The notes below the pieces were generated by a model. It worked only from the letters and a program-made list of their open reading frames with translations, ran no database searches and was not told the origin of the DNA. From Nocardia tengchongensis (GTDB lineage Bacteria > Actinomycetota > Actinomycetes > Mycobacteriales > Mycobacteriaceae): a stretch of DNA of 64,000 bases. The stretch spans positions 124,001 through 188,000 of the forward strand of contig NZ_CP074371.1 in NCBI RefSeq assembly GCF_018362975.1. Reading direction: 5' to 3'. Shown in pieces: positions 34,554 through 44,485 of this stretch (positions are counted from its first letter, which is position 1; every line of letters begins with the position of its first letter). Position numbers and translations under genes: made by a program.

Positions 34554-35861
34554 GTGAGTAACCGCAGGTATTCGCGCCTTTTCACCGCCGCGACGCTCGC
34601 GACGGGCCTGACCCTGTTCTCGGGCGTCGCCTGCGGGCCGTTACCGGGAACCGCGTGGGCCGAGCCGTCGGCAACGTCGCCGTCGACCACCACGACGCCG
34701 TTCACCACCCCCAATACCGACACCTGCCCGAACAAGACCACGCCGCCGTCCCCAATCGATTCCTCCGAGGTGCCCGAGCCCGGGCAGAAGGCTCCGGCGG
34801 CGCTGCCGATTCCGGATCCGCCCATCGGGGGCAAGCGACTGGGCGGGTGCGGGGTGATCCTGCCGGCCGGGGCCGGTCCACTGCCGGAGGGGATCTCGGC
34901 GACCGCATGGGAGGTGGCCGACCTGGATTCGGGGACGGTGCTCGCCGCCAAGGACCCGCACGGCCGGTATCGCCCCGCCTCCACCATCAAGGTGCTGCTG
35001 GCGGCGGTGGCGATCCCGGCGCTGGCGCTGGACACGGTGGTGACCGGCACCCAGGACGACGCCAATGCCGACGGCACCCGGGTCGGCATCGGCCCGGGCG
35101 GCACCTACACCAACAAGCAGCTGTTCCAGGCCCTGATCATGGCGTCGGGAAACGATGCGGCGCATGCCATCTCGACCCAGCTGGGCGGGGACGACGCCAC
35201 CGTCGCGAAGATGAACGCGATGGCGAAACAGTTGCAGGCGTTCGACACTCGCGCCGCCAGCCCTTCCGGGCTGGACGGTCCCGGCATGAGCACCTCGGCC
35301 TTCGACCTGGCCATGCTGTTCCGGCATTCGATGACGCTGCCGCTGTTCGCGGAATTGATCCACACCGAGCAGGTGGACTTCCCCGGTTTCCCGGCCGATC
35401 CGAAGATCCCCGGCGACAAGGATCATCCGGGCTTCCCGATCGCCAACGACAACCATCTGCTCTACGAGTACGACGGCGCGATCGGCGGCAAGACCGGCTA
35501 CACCGACGACGCCCGCCAGACCTTCGTGGCGGCCGCCGAACGCAATGGCCGCCGGTACGTGGTGACCCTGCTCAAGGCGGATGTGCGGCCGTTCCGGCCG
35601 TGGGAGCAGGCGGCCAAACTGCTCGACTGGGCCTACGCGCTCCCGGCCGGGGCGAGCGTGGGCACCATGCCCGATGCGACCGCGGGCTCGAATCCGTCGG
35701 TGGCGTTGGCCAGTCCGCCCGCGCCGCCGGAGGCGGCACCGGAGTCCGATTCCGGCTCGGGCGGCAATCACGAGAATCTGCGTATCACGCTCATCGTCGG
35801 CGGCGTGATCCTGGTCCTGGTGTTGCTGCTGGCCGCGCGGAGGCTGAGCCGCCGCCGCTGA
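34554..35861 (+). CDS. dacB1: D-alanyl-D-alanine carboxypeptidase (penicillin-binding protein)
   Basis: A 435-residue envelope enzyme of the S11 family that trims the terminal D-Ala of peptidoglycan stem peptides. GTG 34554 begins a signal sequence (LFTAATLATGLTLFSGVACG...AWA). A Thr/Pro-rich linker follows. The catalytic motifs are Ser143-x-x-Lys146 (STIK), SGN at 198-200 and KTG at 313-315. A hydrophobic C-terminal segment (ITLIVGGVILVLVLLLAA) followed by RRLSRRR anchors it in the membrane. The position corresponds to dacB1 (Rv3330) of M. tuberculosis. It converges directly on the YihY gene. Confidence 0.9.
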   Translation: MSNRRYSRLFTAATLATGLTLFSGVACGPLPGTAWAEPSATSPSTTTTPFTTPNTDTCPNKTTPPSPIDSSEVPEPGQKAPAALPIPDPPIGGKRLGGCGVILPAGAGPLPEGISATAWEVADLDSGTVLAAKDPHGRYRPASTIKVLLAAVAIPALALDTVVTGTQDDANADGTRVGIGPGGTYTNKQLFQALIMASGNDAAHAISTQLGGDDATVAKMNAMAKQLQAFDTRAASPSGLDGPGMSTSAFDLAMLFRHSMTLPLFAELIHTEQVDFPGFPADPKIPGDKDHPGFPIANDNHLLYEYDGAIGGKTGYTDDARQTFVAAAERNGRRYVVTLLKADVRPFRPWEQAAKLLDWAYALPAGASVGTMPDATAGSNPSVALASPPAPPEAAPESDSGSGGNHENLRITLIVGGVILVLVLLLAARRLSRRR

Positions 35862-36893
35862 TCAGCGCCGGCGCAGCGTCGAGAGCAGCACGCCCGCGAA
35901 AGCTCCCGCACCGAACCACGCCGCGCCCGCGCCCGCCGGGAATCCCGCCGCCGTCACCCGGGGCCGGATGACCGCGGGCGCGGGCGCCGGAATGTCCTCG
36001 AGCACCTCGTTTTCCGAGGCGGTGGCGGCCCACGCGGTGGCGAACAGGATGATCCGCGCGGTGAAGTAGCTGAACACCATCAGTCCGATGATGGGTCCGA
36101 ACACCACGCCCGCCGGGCCGTTGACCACCGATCGCAGGATCACCGAGGCCAGCTGTTTGAAGCCCTCGAACACCACCGCGGCGATCAGCGCCGCGCGGGC
36201 CGCGCTGCGGAAGGTGACCGGGTGCAGCGGCAGGCGCGCGATGATCCACACGAATACCGCCCAGTTGGCGAGCACCGCGAGCAGCAGCGACGCCAGCGTG
36301 AGCAACGCCGTCACCCAGGCCGTCTGGTGGATGTGCAGCCGGTGCAGCAGGTTGCTGATCAACCCGCTGGAGGCCAGCACCGACAGGCCCAGCGAGACGA
36401 GGATGGCCAGGAACAGTCCGATCAGCGCCAGCAGGTCGGAGACCTTGGCCAGGAACCAGTTTCGCTTCACGCTGGGCTGATCCCACTGCTCGGTGAGCGC
36501 GGCCCGCAGGTTGCCGATCCAGCCGAGCCCGGCGTACGCACCGGCCAGCAGGCCGACGGTGCCCACGCCCGCCCGCGATTCCACCGCCCGGTGGATCAGA
36601 TCGTTGATCGAACTGCCCGCGGCCCCGGGAATGTTCTCCACGATCTTGTCCTGGATATCGGTGAGCCACTGCGGATTCCGCGACAGCACGAAGCCGGCTA
36701 CCGCGAATCCCACCATCAGCAGCGGGAACAGCGACAGCACCGTGAAATAGGTGATGCCCGCGGCGTAGTAGTCACCGCGCTGCCGCTGATAACGCCCCCC
36801 GGCCCGGACCAGGTGGTCCAGCCAGGGCCGACGCCGGATCCGGGTCCTGATCCACGTCTCGACGTTCTCCACGACTTTGCCGAACACCGCCAC
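35862..36893 (-). CDS. YihY/virulence factor BrkB family membrane protein
   Basis: A 343-residue membrane protein with about six hydrophobic segments. The N-terminal YQRQRGDYYAAGITYFTVLSLFPLLMVGFAVAG and the GGNLRAALTEQW-like region before segment four are hallmarks of the YihY/BrkB family, once misnamed RNase BN. Function is unknown; some relatives affect serum resistance or lipid-like transport. The C-terminus has an Ala/Pro-rich tail. It sits next to trpS, the arrangement of Rv3335c-Rv3336c. Confidence 0.85.
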   Translation of the reverse strand: MAVFGKVVENVETWIRTRIRRRPWLDHLVRAGGRYQRQRGDYYAAGITYFTVLSLFPLLMVGFAVAGFVLSRNPQWLTDIQDKIVENIPGAAGSSINDLIHRAVESRAGVGTVGLLAGAYAGLGWIGNLRAALTEQWDQPSVKRNWFLAKVSDLLALIGLFLAILVSLGLSVLASSGLISNLLHRLHIHQTAWVTALLTLASLLLAVLANWAVFVWIIARLPLHPVTFRSAARAALIAAVVFEGFKQLASVILRSVVNGPAGVVFGPIIGLMVFSYFTARIILFATAWAATASENEVLEDIPAPAPAVIRPRVTAAGFPAGAGAAWFGAGAFAGVLLSTLRRR

Positions 36894-36923
36894 CTCCGCA
36901 CACCTGGGCGCGCGGCGGCCGGG

Positions 36924-37970
<1,047 letters not shown>

Positions 37971-38936
37971 CTAGGCCGTATTTCTGGCCACCCAGGTGCG
38001 CGGATCCACCCCCGGCATACTGGCCCGGCCGGAGCCGATCAGCTGCTGTTCGCGCCGGGTGACCAGCTTGTAGAGCGGGTAGCTGGGGCCGGTCATGGGG
38101 GCGTCGAGCGGGTTGCCGACCAGCGGCGGGGAGAGGTGGGCGGTGCGGACCGCGCGGGCGAGGCCACGGAAGGCGACCTCCTCGCGCAGGCCCCAGCCGA
38201 GGTCGTACATGTCGCGGATGCGTTTGGGGAGGCTGCCCTGGACCAGGAGGGAGAAGCCGGTGAGGGCCTGCTGGGCGGGCATCGGGAGGGGGTGGGCGAC
38301 GCGCTGGCCCATCAGGTAGGAGCCGACCAGTTTGGCTTCGTCGGTGAGGTGGGGTTCGCCGGAGGCCAGGTAGGCGTCGAAGTAGTCGCGGAATTCGCGG
38401 TAGGTGTAGGGCGCGGCGCCGCGCGGCATGCCGAACAGTTCACCCCAGCGCACGTAGTCCTGATACAGCCCTTCCCGTTCGGTCGGGGTGAGGCGGCGGA
38501 CCAGCAGATCGTGCATGACCTCGGCGGAATCGAAGGTGAAGGCCATGGTCATGAACATCAGGTGCGGGTCGTTGGCGGAGTAGCGGGTGCCCGCGGGGTT
38601 GGCCGTGCCCGCGGATTCGGGGATGGCGCCTTCGACGGGGGCGTGCCGCTTGCGGGTGAATTCCCGTGCGCGGTCCGCTTCTTCGCGGGTGCCCAGGGAG
38701 ACGGCCTCGAACAGCCGGCCGGTGAGGGCGAGGCGGGTATACGGGGTGGTCCGATGCTGGGTGTTCTCCGCGGTGCCGACGTAGAGCAGCGGATGTACGG
38801 CGCCGATGACCAGCGCCCGCTGACCGTAGGTGAGTCCGACCGCGCGCTTGCGCATCACCCGCCGGATCATCGAGTCGTCGGAGAAGTAGCCGCTCTGGGC
38901 CTTGCTGGAGCCGCTGTGGGCCGCGCGTGCAGGCAT
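37971..38936 (-). CDS. Oxygenase MpaB family protein (DUF2236)
   Basis: A 321-residue protein of the MpaB/latex clearing-like haem superfamily. DPHLMFMTMAFTFDSAEVMHDLL, YVRWGELFGMP and YREFRDYFDAYL are conserved family segments. Some family members are haem-dependent oxygenases; many have no known substrate. I chose ATG 38936, which follows GGGAGGCAACG; the open frame extends upstream without support. It is divergent from a TetR gene with TGCCAGA repeats between them. Confidence 0.8.
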   Translation of the reverse strand: MPARAAHSGSSKAQSGYFSDDSMIRRVMRKRAVGLTYGQRALVIGAVHPLLYVGTAENTQHRTTPYTRLALTGRLFEAVSLGTREEADRAREFTRKRHAPVEGAIPESAGTANPAGTRYSANDPHLMFMTMAFTFDSAEVMHDLLVRRLTPTEREGLYQDYVRWGELFGMPRGAAPYTYREFRDYFDAYLASGEPHLTDEAKLVGSYLMGQRVAHPLPMPAQQALTGFSLLVQGSLPKRIRDMYDLGWGLREEVAFRGLARAVRTAHLSPPLVGNPLDAPMTGPSYPLYKLVTRREQQLIGSGRASMPGVDPRTWVARNTA

Positions 38937-39002
38937 CGTTGCCTCCCGGTCGGGTGTGATGGTCGCCACCACATCTGGAAATAGAGTCCCCCAGATCACG
39001 GA

Positions 39003-39046
39003 ATCTGGCAAGACCTTCTGCCAGAATCGCGGCCGTGCCAGAATCG
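39003..39046. promoter_or_regulatory. TGCCAGA operator cluster between the MpaB-like and TetR genes
   Basis: TCTGGCA (39004-39010) and TGCCAGA (39019-39025) form an inverted repeat. TGCCAGAATCG is repeated at 39019-39029 and 39036-39046. The sites cover the 114-base divergent promoter region, immediately before the TetR start, so the TetR protein probably binds here. Confidence 0.6.
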
Positions 39047-39050
39047 GTTC

Positions 39051-39689
39051 GTGACCGGGCAACGGACCTACGGCGGCAGCACCGCCGACCAGCGACGCAC
39101 GCAGCGCCGCACCGCCCTGCTCGGCGCCGCCCTCGACATCCTCGGCACCCAGGGCATCGACAAGCTCACCGTCTCCGCACTGTGCTCGGGCGCGGGCCTC
39201 AACGAGCGCTACTACTACGAGAACTTCGCCGGCCGCGACGCCGTCCTGTCGGCCCTGTTCGACACCATCGCCGAGGAACTGGCCACCGCCCTGCTCGCGG
39301 GCCTGCAATCCGCCCCCGACGACACCCGCGCCAAGGCCCACGCCGCCATCACCGCCGGCATCCACGTCCTCACCGAAGACCCCCGCAAGGCCCGGGTGGC
39401 GCTGGTCGTCAGCACCGCCACCCCCGAATTGCGCACCCGCACAACCCACACCATCAAGGCCTTCGCGAATCTCGTGGCCGCCGAGGGCATCGACTTCTAC
39501 GGCATCACCGAATCCCAGCCCGACCCGCTCATCGGCTTCCGCGCCACCTACCTGGTCGGCGGCCTGGTCCAGACCCTGATGGCCTGGCTACAGGGCGACA
39601 TCCCCATGACCCGCGACGAACTCGTCGAAGCCACCACCGACGTCTTCGTGCTGCTGGGCGAGGACCTGGCCCGGGAGATCCGGCGCTGA
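39051..39689 (+). CDS. TetR family transcriptional regulator
   Basis: A 212-residue regulator starting at GTG 39051. The helix-turn-helix LGAALDILGTQGIDKLTVSALCSGAGLNERYYYENFAGRDAV is TetR-like; the C-terminal domain is helical. No ribosome binding site is clear, so it may start at or near the transcript end. It probably represses itself and the divergent MpaB-type gene through the TGCCAGA sites. Its stop abuts the stop of the convergent lipoprotein gene. Confidence 0.85.
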   Translation: MTGQRTYGGSTADQRRTQRRTALLGAALDILGTQGIDKLTVSALCSGAGLNERYYYENFAGRDAVLSALFDTIAEELATALLAGLQSAPDDTRAKAHAAITAGIHVLTEDPRKARVALVVSTATPELRTRTTHTIKAFANLVAAEGIDFYGITESQPDPLIGFRATYLVGGLVQTLMAWLQGDIPMTRDELVEATTDVFVLLGEDLAREIRR

Positions 39690-40814
39690 TCAGCGCGCGA
39701 TCGCGGTGACCGTGGCGTCGTCGGCGGCGGACTCGACGTAGCAGTGGGTGTCGCCGAGGGCGAAGTGCACGTCCTGGCCCGGCTTGTCCGGGATCGTCTG
39801 CAGCCAGCGGGTTTTGCTGGTGTGCGCGTCGATGGCGCGCAGGGTGCGGGCGGCCAGCAGGTAGACCGAGCCCGCGGCCTGGTAGCCGGCCGCGTCGACG
39901 GCCTCGCCCTTGTCGGAAACGGTGAGGCTCCACAGCGGGGAGGTCTCGCCGCCGGGGCTCATGGCGTGGAGTTTCGCACCGTCGCACAGGAAGTAGGCGT
40001 CGCCGGAGCCGAAGACGGTGCCTGCCGGATACGGCAGAGCGGGTGTGCTCCACAGCGCCACACCGGTTTTCGGGTCCAGGCCGGAGACCGTGTGGGCGCC
40101 GTCGCTGGCCAGGACCGCGCCCTTGACCAGGCCGGAGGCGATGGTGCTGGCCGAGACGGCCGCATCGCCCGCCCGCGACCAGGCGGTCGCGCCGGTCTCC
40201 GATTCGAGGGCGACGACATCGCCGCCGGTGCCGGGCTTCTGGTTGTAGAGCAGTGAGCCGGTCTCGGGCACGGTCAGTCCGTCGTTGACGCAGGGCGCCT
40301 TCCACTTCACCGATTTCGTGGTCAGGTCGACGGCCCAGACTTCGCGCCCGGCGCCGCCGTGATCGACGGCGATCAGGTACAGCACCTGGTCACGGACCCC
40401 GAACGCGCCGGAGAGCGTGACCCCCTCGGGTGCGTCGAACACCCATTTCCGTTGCCCGGACGCCAGATCCACCGCGACCGCCCGGTCACCGGCGGCATCG
40501 GGTTCCGCGCCGCACACCACCAGCGTCCCGTTCCACGGGCAGGCCCGCTGCGCGATCCCCGGCGTGCTGATCGGCAGCCGCCACAGCGCCCGCCCGGTCT
40601 TGGCGTCGATCCCGGTGAGCAGTCCGTCGGATTCGGCCACCACCGCGCCCGACCCGTATCGCATCCCCCTGATCGGGCCATCGGCCTTGAATTCCCAGGC
40701 CACGCTGCCCGCCGCCGAGGTCGCGCTGTCCCGGCGCGGTACGCCGCACGCCGCCAGCAAGCCCGCGGCGGCCAGAATCACACCGTCGCGCAACACTTTC
40801 CGACGTTCGATCAC
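39690..40814 (-). CDS. PQQ-like beta-propeller lipoprotein
   Basis: A 374-residue exported protein. The N-terminus MIERRKVLRDGVILAAAGLLAAC is a lipoprotein signal with the lipobox LAAC. The rest holds repeats of the type GLLTGIDAKTGRALWRLP, AVAVDLASGQRKWVF and TVSGLDPKTGVALWSTP, the tryptophan-docking blades of PQQ-like (pyrrolo-quinoline quinone) propellers. Such lipoproteins usually bind partners rather than a cofactor, as BamB does; no enzyme function is claimed. The start is a GTG at 40814. It lies downstream of the phosphoesterase gene on the same strand, with a strong hairpin between. Confidence 0.8.
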   Translation of the reverse strand: MIERRKVLRDGVILAAAGLLAACGVPRRDSATSAAGSVAWEFKADGPIRGMRYGSGAVVAESDGLLTGIDAKTGRALWRLPISTPGIAQRACPWNGTLVVCGAEPDAAGDRAVAVDLASGQRKWVFDAPEGVTLSGAFGVRDQVLYLIAVDHGGAGREVWAVDLTTKSVKWKAPCVNDGLTVPETGSLLYNQKPGTGGDVVALESETGATAWSRAGDAAVSASTIASGLVKGAVLASDGAHTVSGLDPKTGVALWSTPALPYPAGTVFGSGDAYFLCDGAKLHAMSPGGETSPLWSLTVSDKGEAVDAAGYQAAGSVYLLAARTLRAIDAHTSKTRWLQTIPDKPGQDVHFALGDTHCYVESAADDATVTAIAR

Positions 40815-40882
40815 ACCGATTCCCTACTCGCTCGACACACTGTCAGCGACTATAGGTCCCCGCGGGCCCGCCCGAATACGAA

Positions 40883-40919
40883 ACCGCCCGGCCCGCTCGG
40901 AGCGAGCGGGCCGGGCGGT
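40883..40919. terminator. 17-bp hairpin terminator after the phosphoesterase gene
   Basis: A perfect 17-bp stem (ACCGCCCGGCCCGCTCG and complement) with a GAG loop lies 15 bases beyond the stop of the minus-strand phosphoesterase gene. It separates this gene from the beta-propeller lipoprotein gene. Confidence 0.85.
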
Positions 40920-40933
40920 CGCGGAGCTTCGGG

Positions 40934-42532
40934 CTAGCTCGCCGCGCCGGTCTTCGGGTCCAGGCGCAGGACGGGCTGGGCGGTCGCCTTGAAGTCGAAC
41001 AGGGCGTCCAGGGTCCCGGCCTTCTCGTCGAACGAGTCGTCGCCGATGCGGCCGGTCTGCCAGTTGTCCTCGATGAACTTCAGGATCGAGGCCTGGTCGG
41101 TGACACCGTGGTCGACGAAGTTGGCCTTCGCGTAGGGCGAGAGGACGAGCAGCGGAACGCGCTGACCGTAACCGCAACGACCTTGGTACTTGGCCGGATT
41201 CGCCTTGGCGTCACCGCACACGCCGGGCGCGGAGTAGCCGTCCTGCTCGGACGCGGAGTTCATGACCAGCTTCGGGGCCGCGTGGTCGTACCAGCCGTCG
41301 GAGTCGTCGTAGGCGAGCACGACCGCGGTGTCCTTCCACTCCGGCAGCTGCTGCAGGTGGTTGATGGTCTCCACCAGGAACTGCTGCTCGTCCAGCGGAT
41401 CGGAGTAGGCGGCGTGGCCGTCCTGGTAGCCGGCGGCCTTCAGGTAGCTGACGGCGGGCATGTTGCCCTTGTCGGCGGCGGCCCAGAAATCGGTCAGGTC
41501 GTACTGGTGGTTGGCCTGATCGGTCTGCCCGATCTTGTCGACCGAGGTCGGCGGCAGGTGGTGCGGGTTGGCCGTCGAGGTGTAGTACTGGAACGGCTCG
41601 TGGTGGGGAATGTAGTCGCCCTTGGTGTCCCACGCCTTATCGCCGGTCTTGCCGGTACCGCCCAGCGCCACACCGACATTGTGAACAGCGCCGCAGACGG
41701 CCTTGCCGTCCTTGGTCTCGGTGGGCTTGAAGCCGCCCTGGAAGAAGCCCCAGGTGACGTTCTTCTTGTTCAGCAGGTCACCGATATTGGTTCCGGTCAT
41801 CTGCACGGTGTCGCGGCTGGAGCAGTCGTCGCCGTAGGGCTGCGGGTCGCCGACCACGGTGCCCTGGCCGTTGCCCGCGTTCTCCAGCACGGTGTCCTCG
41901 GGGAAGGGCTGGCCCGGCTTGGGCGGCTCCATCTTGGTGACGCCGTGGGTCTGGCCCGCGACCAGGTTCAGCGCGCCCACGGTGGACGGGCCGAAGGTGG
42001 AGGTCCAGGAGTTGTCGCTCATGGCGTAGTGCTGCGCGTAATTCCACAGCGCGGTCACCGAATTGCCGTCGTAGTAGTCCATGACCAGGCCCTGCGGACC
42101 GTAGGTCGGCTGCTTGCAGGACTTGCCCTCGGACACGTTGGTGTGTTCGACGAACTGGTCCATCTTGCCGCCGTTGAGGGCGAGCTGCTCGTCCTTGTAC
42201 TCGTGGTCCTGGTCGCAGGTGATCTGCTGGCCGGGGCCGCCGAGCCGCGCGGGCTGCGCCTTGTTCGGGTTCTTGGTGAGCAGGTCCGGGGTGAGCCCGT
42301 CGACCTTCGGCGTGTTCGGCAGCGCAGTGAACGTGGTGCCGTCGGTATTGGCGGCAGTCGGGTAGGTGCCGAAGTAGTGGTCGAAGGAGACGTTCTCCTG
42401 GAAGATCACCACCACGTGCTTGATCGGGGTCGCGGTCTCCGCGGCGGCGTGGTCGGACGACGAGGAGCACGCGCTGGCGCTCAACGCGACCAACGCGGCG
42501 AACGCGGCGGTGGCGCGGCTTCGTTTACGCAT
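40934..42532 (-). CDS. Secreted phospholipase C-type phosphoesterase (lipoprotein)
   Basis: A 532-residue exported enzyme of the PF04185 phosphoesterase family, which includes bacterial phospholipases C and acid phosphatases. The signal peptide ends in ALSASAC, a plausible lipobox. HVVVIFQENVSFDHYFGTYP contains the metal-binding Glu and active region, MSDNSWTSTFGPSTVGALNL the second family motif, and YDDSDGWYDHAAP and VPLLVLSPYA the later metal-site motifs. The substrate may be phospholipid or a phosphomonoester. It has its own promoter upstream of 42532. Confidence 0.85.
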   Translation of the reverse strand: MRKRSRATAAFAALVALSASACSSSSDHAAAETATPIKHVVVIFQENVSFDHYFGTYPTAANTDGTTFTALPNTPKVDGLTPDLLTKNPNKAQPARLGGPGQQITCDQDHEYKDEQLALNGGKMDQFVEHTNVSEGKSCKQPTYGPQGLVMDYYDGNSVTALWNYAQHYAMSDNSWTSTFGPSTVGALNLVAGQTHGVTKMEPPKPGQPFPEDTVLENAGNGQGTVVGDPQPYGDDCSSRDTVQMTGTNIGDLLNKKNVTWGFFQGGFKPTETKDGKAVCGAVHNVGVALGGTGKTGDKAWDTKGDYIPHHEPFQYYTSTANPHHLPPTSVDKIGQTDQANHQYDLTDFWAAADKGNMPAVSYLKAAGYQDGHAAYSDPLDEQQFLVETINHLQQLPEWKDTAVVLAYDDSDGWYDHAAPKLVMNSASEQDGYSAPGVCGDAKANPAKYQGRCGYGQRVPLLVLSPYAKANFVDHGVTDQASILKFIEDNWQTGRIGDDSFDEKAGTLDALFDFKATAQPVLRLDPKTGAAS

Positions 42533-42603
42533 ATCGGAACCTTCGCAGTGTCCGAGGCCGGTTGGTTCGCTCCCAGGTTAACCGCAGGGGAAACTCCGGT
42601 GAA

Positions 42604-43113
42604 TCACGGATTCGGCGAGTCCGGATCCAATGCCAGTGGGATCACCGGCAATCCGGGCGGGGTGGCGTCCTGCAGCACCACCCGGAACGGGATGCCGCGC
42701 GACGCCCAGATCGCCGCGCAGTCGGTCATCGCCTCGGCGAACCAGTCCCGTTCGTCCGGCTGCTGATCGAGCATGAGCGCCGCATTGCGGATCACCGCCA
42801 CGTATCCCGGCGCCGCGCCGACGAAATCGTCAATGTCGCGCAGGCATTCGTCGAAGGCGTCCTTGTTCTCCCCGAAGTAGTACGGGAATTGGAAGGCCGC
42901 CGCGAACTCGTCGAAAACCTCGGTGACCGTGCGCATCTTGCGGCCGCGTAGCTCCCGGCAGAGGTAGCCGTCGGGCATCCGGTAACGGACGCCGGAGAAT
43001 TCGGCCGCGCCGACCGGCAGCACGCCGAGCACCGGGGCGGGCGCCGTGCGCGCGGTGACGTCGGCGACGGCGGGAGCGGAGAGGAACTGCGACAACGGCG
43101 TGGGCTGGGTCAT
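42604..43113 (-). CDS. Barstar family RNase inhibitor
   Basis: A 169-residue protein whose C-terminal ~110 residues match barstar: MRTVTEVFDEFAAAFQFPYYFGENKDAFDECLRD is the inhibitor helix that blocks the RNase active site. The N-terminal ~50 residues are an extension absent from classical 90-residue barstar. The start ATG 43113 immediately follows the TGA of the upstream RNase gene, giving tight coupling and a toxin-inhibitor pair. It should protect the cytoplasm from its RNase partner. Confidence 0.85.
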   Translation of the reverse strand: MTQPTPLSQFLSAPAVADVTARTAPAPVLGVLPVGAAEFSGVRYRMPDGYLCRELRGRKMRTVTEVFDEFAAAFQFPYYFGENKDAFDECLRDIDDFVGAAPGYVAVIRNAALMLDQQPDERDWFAEAMTDCAAIWASRGIPFRVVLQDATPPGLPVIPLALDPDSPNP

Positions 43114-43614
43114 TCAGCGCATCCTCGTGAAGGTTTTGTAGTGGTCCCCCGTGTAGTACGCCGACCCGTCGCTGCCGGTGATGATGCGTTCGGCGTCGCG
43201 GGTCTGGCCGCGCTGCTTGGGATTCACATCCCATTCCTGATAACTGATGGCCTTGCCGGAGGCGTCCCTGCGGGCCAGGCTGCCGTCCCGGTTCTGCCAG
43301 GGGTCACCGCCCTTGGTGCCGGGCGAGTTGGCCGAATCCGGCCAGCGCCCGGCGTCGATCTCCACCAGGGTGGCGTAGGCGCGGTCCGGTACGCCCGCCA
43401 CCTTGGACGGCGGCGCGGCCTGATCGGCCGGAGCCGGGGTAGCAGCGCCCGGCTTGGCCGTGGTCCGAACCGTCGAGGTGGCAACGGGTTTCGCGGTGTT
43501 GCCGGTATCACGCGGATGATCGCCGGCCCGGTTGGCGAGGAAGGCCACGATCAGCAACAGCACGGCCACGCCCAGCGTCAGCCAGGCGCTCGCCTGCTTG
43601 GACGGCTTCTTCAT
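43114..43614 (-). CDS. Membrane-anchored or secreted guanyl-specific ribonuclease (barnase/RNase Sa family)
   Basis: A 166-residue protein with an N-terminal hydrophobic segment (ASAWLTLGVAVLLLIVAFLA), a Thr/Pro/Ala-rich linker to about residue 75, and a C-terminal ~95-residue RNase domain. The catalytic triad of microbial guanyl RNases is present: Glu127 in YQEWDV, Arg143 in AERIITG and His158 in TGDHYKTF. The hydrophobic segment may be an uncleaved anchor. ATG 43614 overlaps the xthA stop in ATGA and its stop touches the barstar start. It probably acts outside the cell or on competitors; this role is inferred. Confidence 0.87.
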   Translation of the reverse strand: MKKPSKQASAWLTLGVAVLLLIVAFLANRAGDHPRDTGNTAKPVATSTVRTTAKPGAATPAPADQAAPPSKVAGVPDRAYATLVEIDAGRWPDSANSPGTKGGDPWQNRDGSLARRDASGKAISYQEWDVNPKQRGQTRDAERIITGSDGSAYYTGDHYKTFTRMR

Positions 43615-44417
43615 CGGTACTGCACCGTCACCGGCGCGTGGTCGGACCAGCGCTCGGCGTAGGTGGCGGCCCGTTCCACGACGGCCTGCTTGGCGCGGGA
43701 CGCGATCTCACCGCGCGCGAGCTGATAGTCGATCCTCCACCCGGCGTCGTTGTCGAAGGCGCGACCGCGGTAGGAGTGCCAGCTGTAGGGCCCCGGCACG
43801 CCCGGGTGCAGGTCGCGCACCACGTCGGCGTACCCGGCGGCCAGCATGGACGACACCCAGGCGCGTTCCTGCGGCAGGAAGCCCGCGTTCTTGACGTTGC
43901 CCTTCCAGTTCTTGATGTCGAGTTCGGTGTGCGCGACATTCCAGTCGCCCATGATCACGAACTCGCCGGGGTGGGCGAGCATGCGCGCGCCGATGGCGTC
44001 GAGGAAGCGGTACTTCTCGTCCTGCATGGGCGTGTCCGCCTCGCCGGTGTGGACATAGACGCTGGCGATGGTGAGATCACCGAAATCGGCCTCGACGTAG
44101 CGGCCCAGGGTGGCGAATTCCTCGACGGGCGACCAGGTTCCGTCCTGGAGCAGTCCGACCCCGATCCGCACCGCGTCGGGCTGGTGCCGGGACAGGATGG
44201 CCACGCCCGCGCGGCCCTTCAGACCGGGCTCGGCATGGCTGAGAATCCAGCCGGCGTCCAGCGCGGGCGCTAGTGCGCTACGCGTTTGCTCATCGGTCGC
44301 CCGCGTCTCCTGCAGGCAGACGATATCGGCCTCGGTAGCGGCCAGCCACTCGAGCAATCCCTTGCCCGAAGCGGCACGCACTCCGTTCACGTTGCACGTA
44401 CTGATGATTTTCGCCAC
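43611..44417 (-). CDS. xthA: Exodeoxyribonuclease III
   Basis: A 268-residue AP endonuclease/3'-5' exonuclease of the EEP fold for base-excision repair. NVNGVRAA, CLQETRATDEQ (metal Glu), VIMGDWNVAHTELD and WSDHAPVTV (catalytic Asp-His) are all intact. I chose GTG 44417 (VAKIISTCNVNG); a TTG at 44432 would add five residues. It heads a three-gene overlapping operon with a ribonuclease and its barstar, an unusual partner for a repair gene. Confidence 0.92.
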   Translation of the reverse strand: MAKIISTCNVNGVRAASGKGLLEWLAATEADIVCLQETRATDEQTRSALAPALDAGWILSHAEPGLKGRAGVAILSRHQPDAVRIGVGLLQDGTWSPVEEFATLGRYVEADFGDLTIASVYVHTGEADTPMQDEKYRFLDAIGARMLAHPGEFVIMGDWNVAHTELDIKNWKGNVKNAGFLPQERAWVSSMLAAGYADVVRDLHPGVPGPYSWHSYRGRAFDNDAGWRIDYQLARGEIASRAKQAVVERAATYAERWSDHAPVTVQYR

Positions 44418-44485
44418 TTCACGACCGTACAATGCGCCTTACGACTCTCTTCACGGACATCGAGGTCCAGGAAGGGGTGACGACG

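Noticed and set aside
40934..42532. The secreted phosphoesterase as a SapM equivalent
   Set aside because: Its family motifs (PF04185, FQENVSFDHYFG) and position differ from what is expected for Rv3310 between upp and the Rv3311-like gene, so the name was not used.
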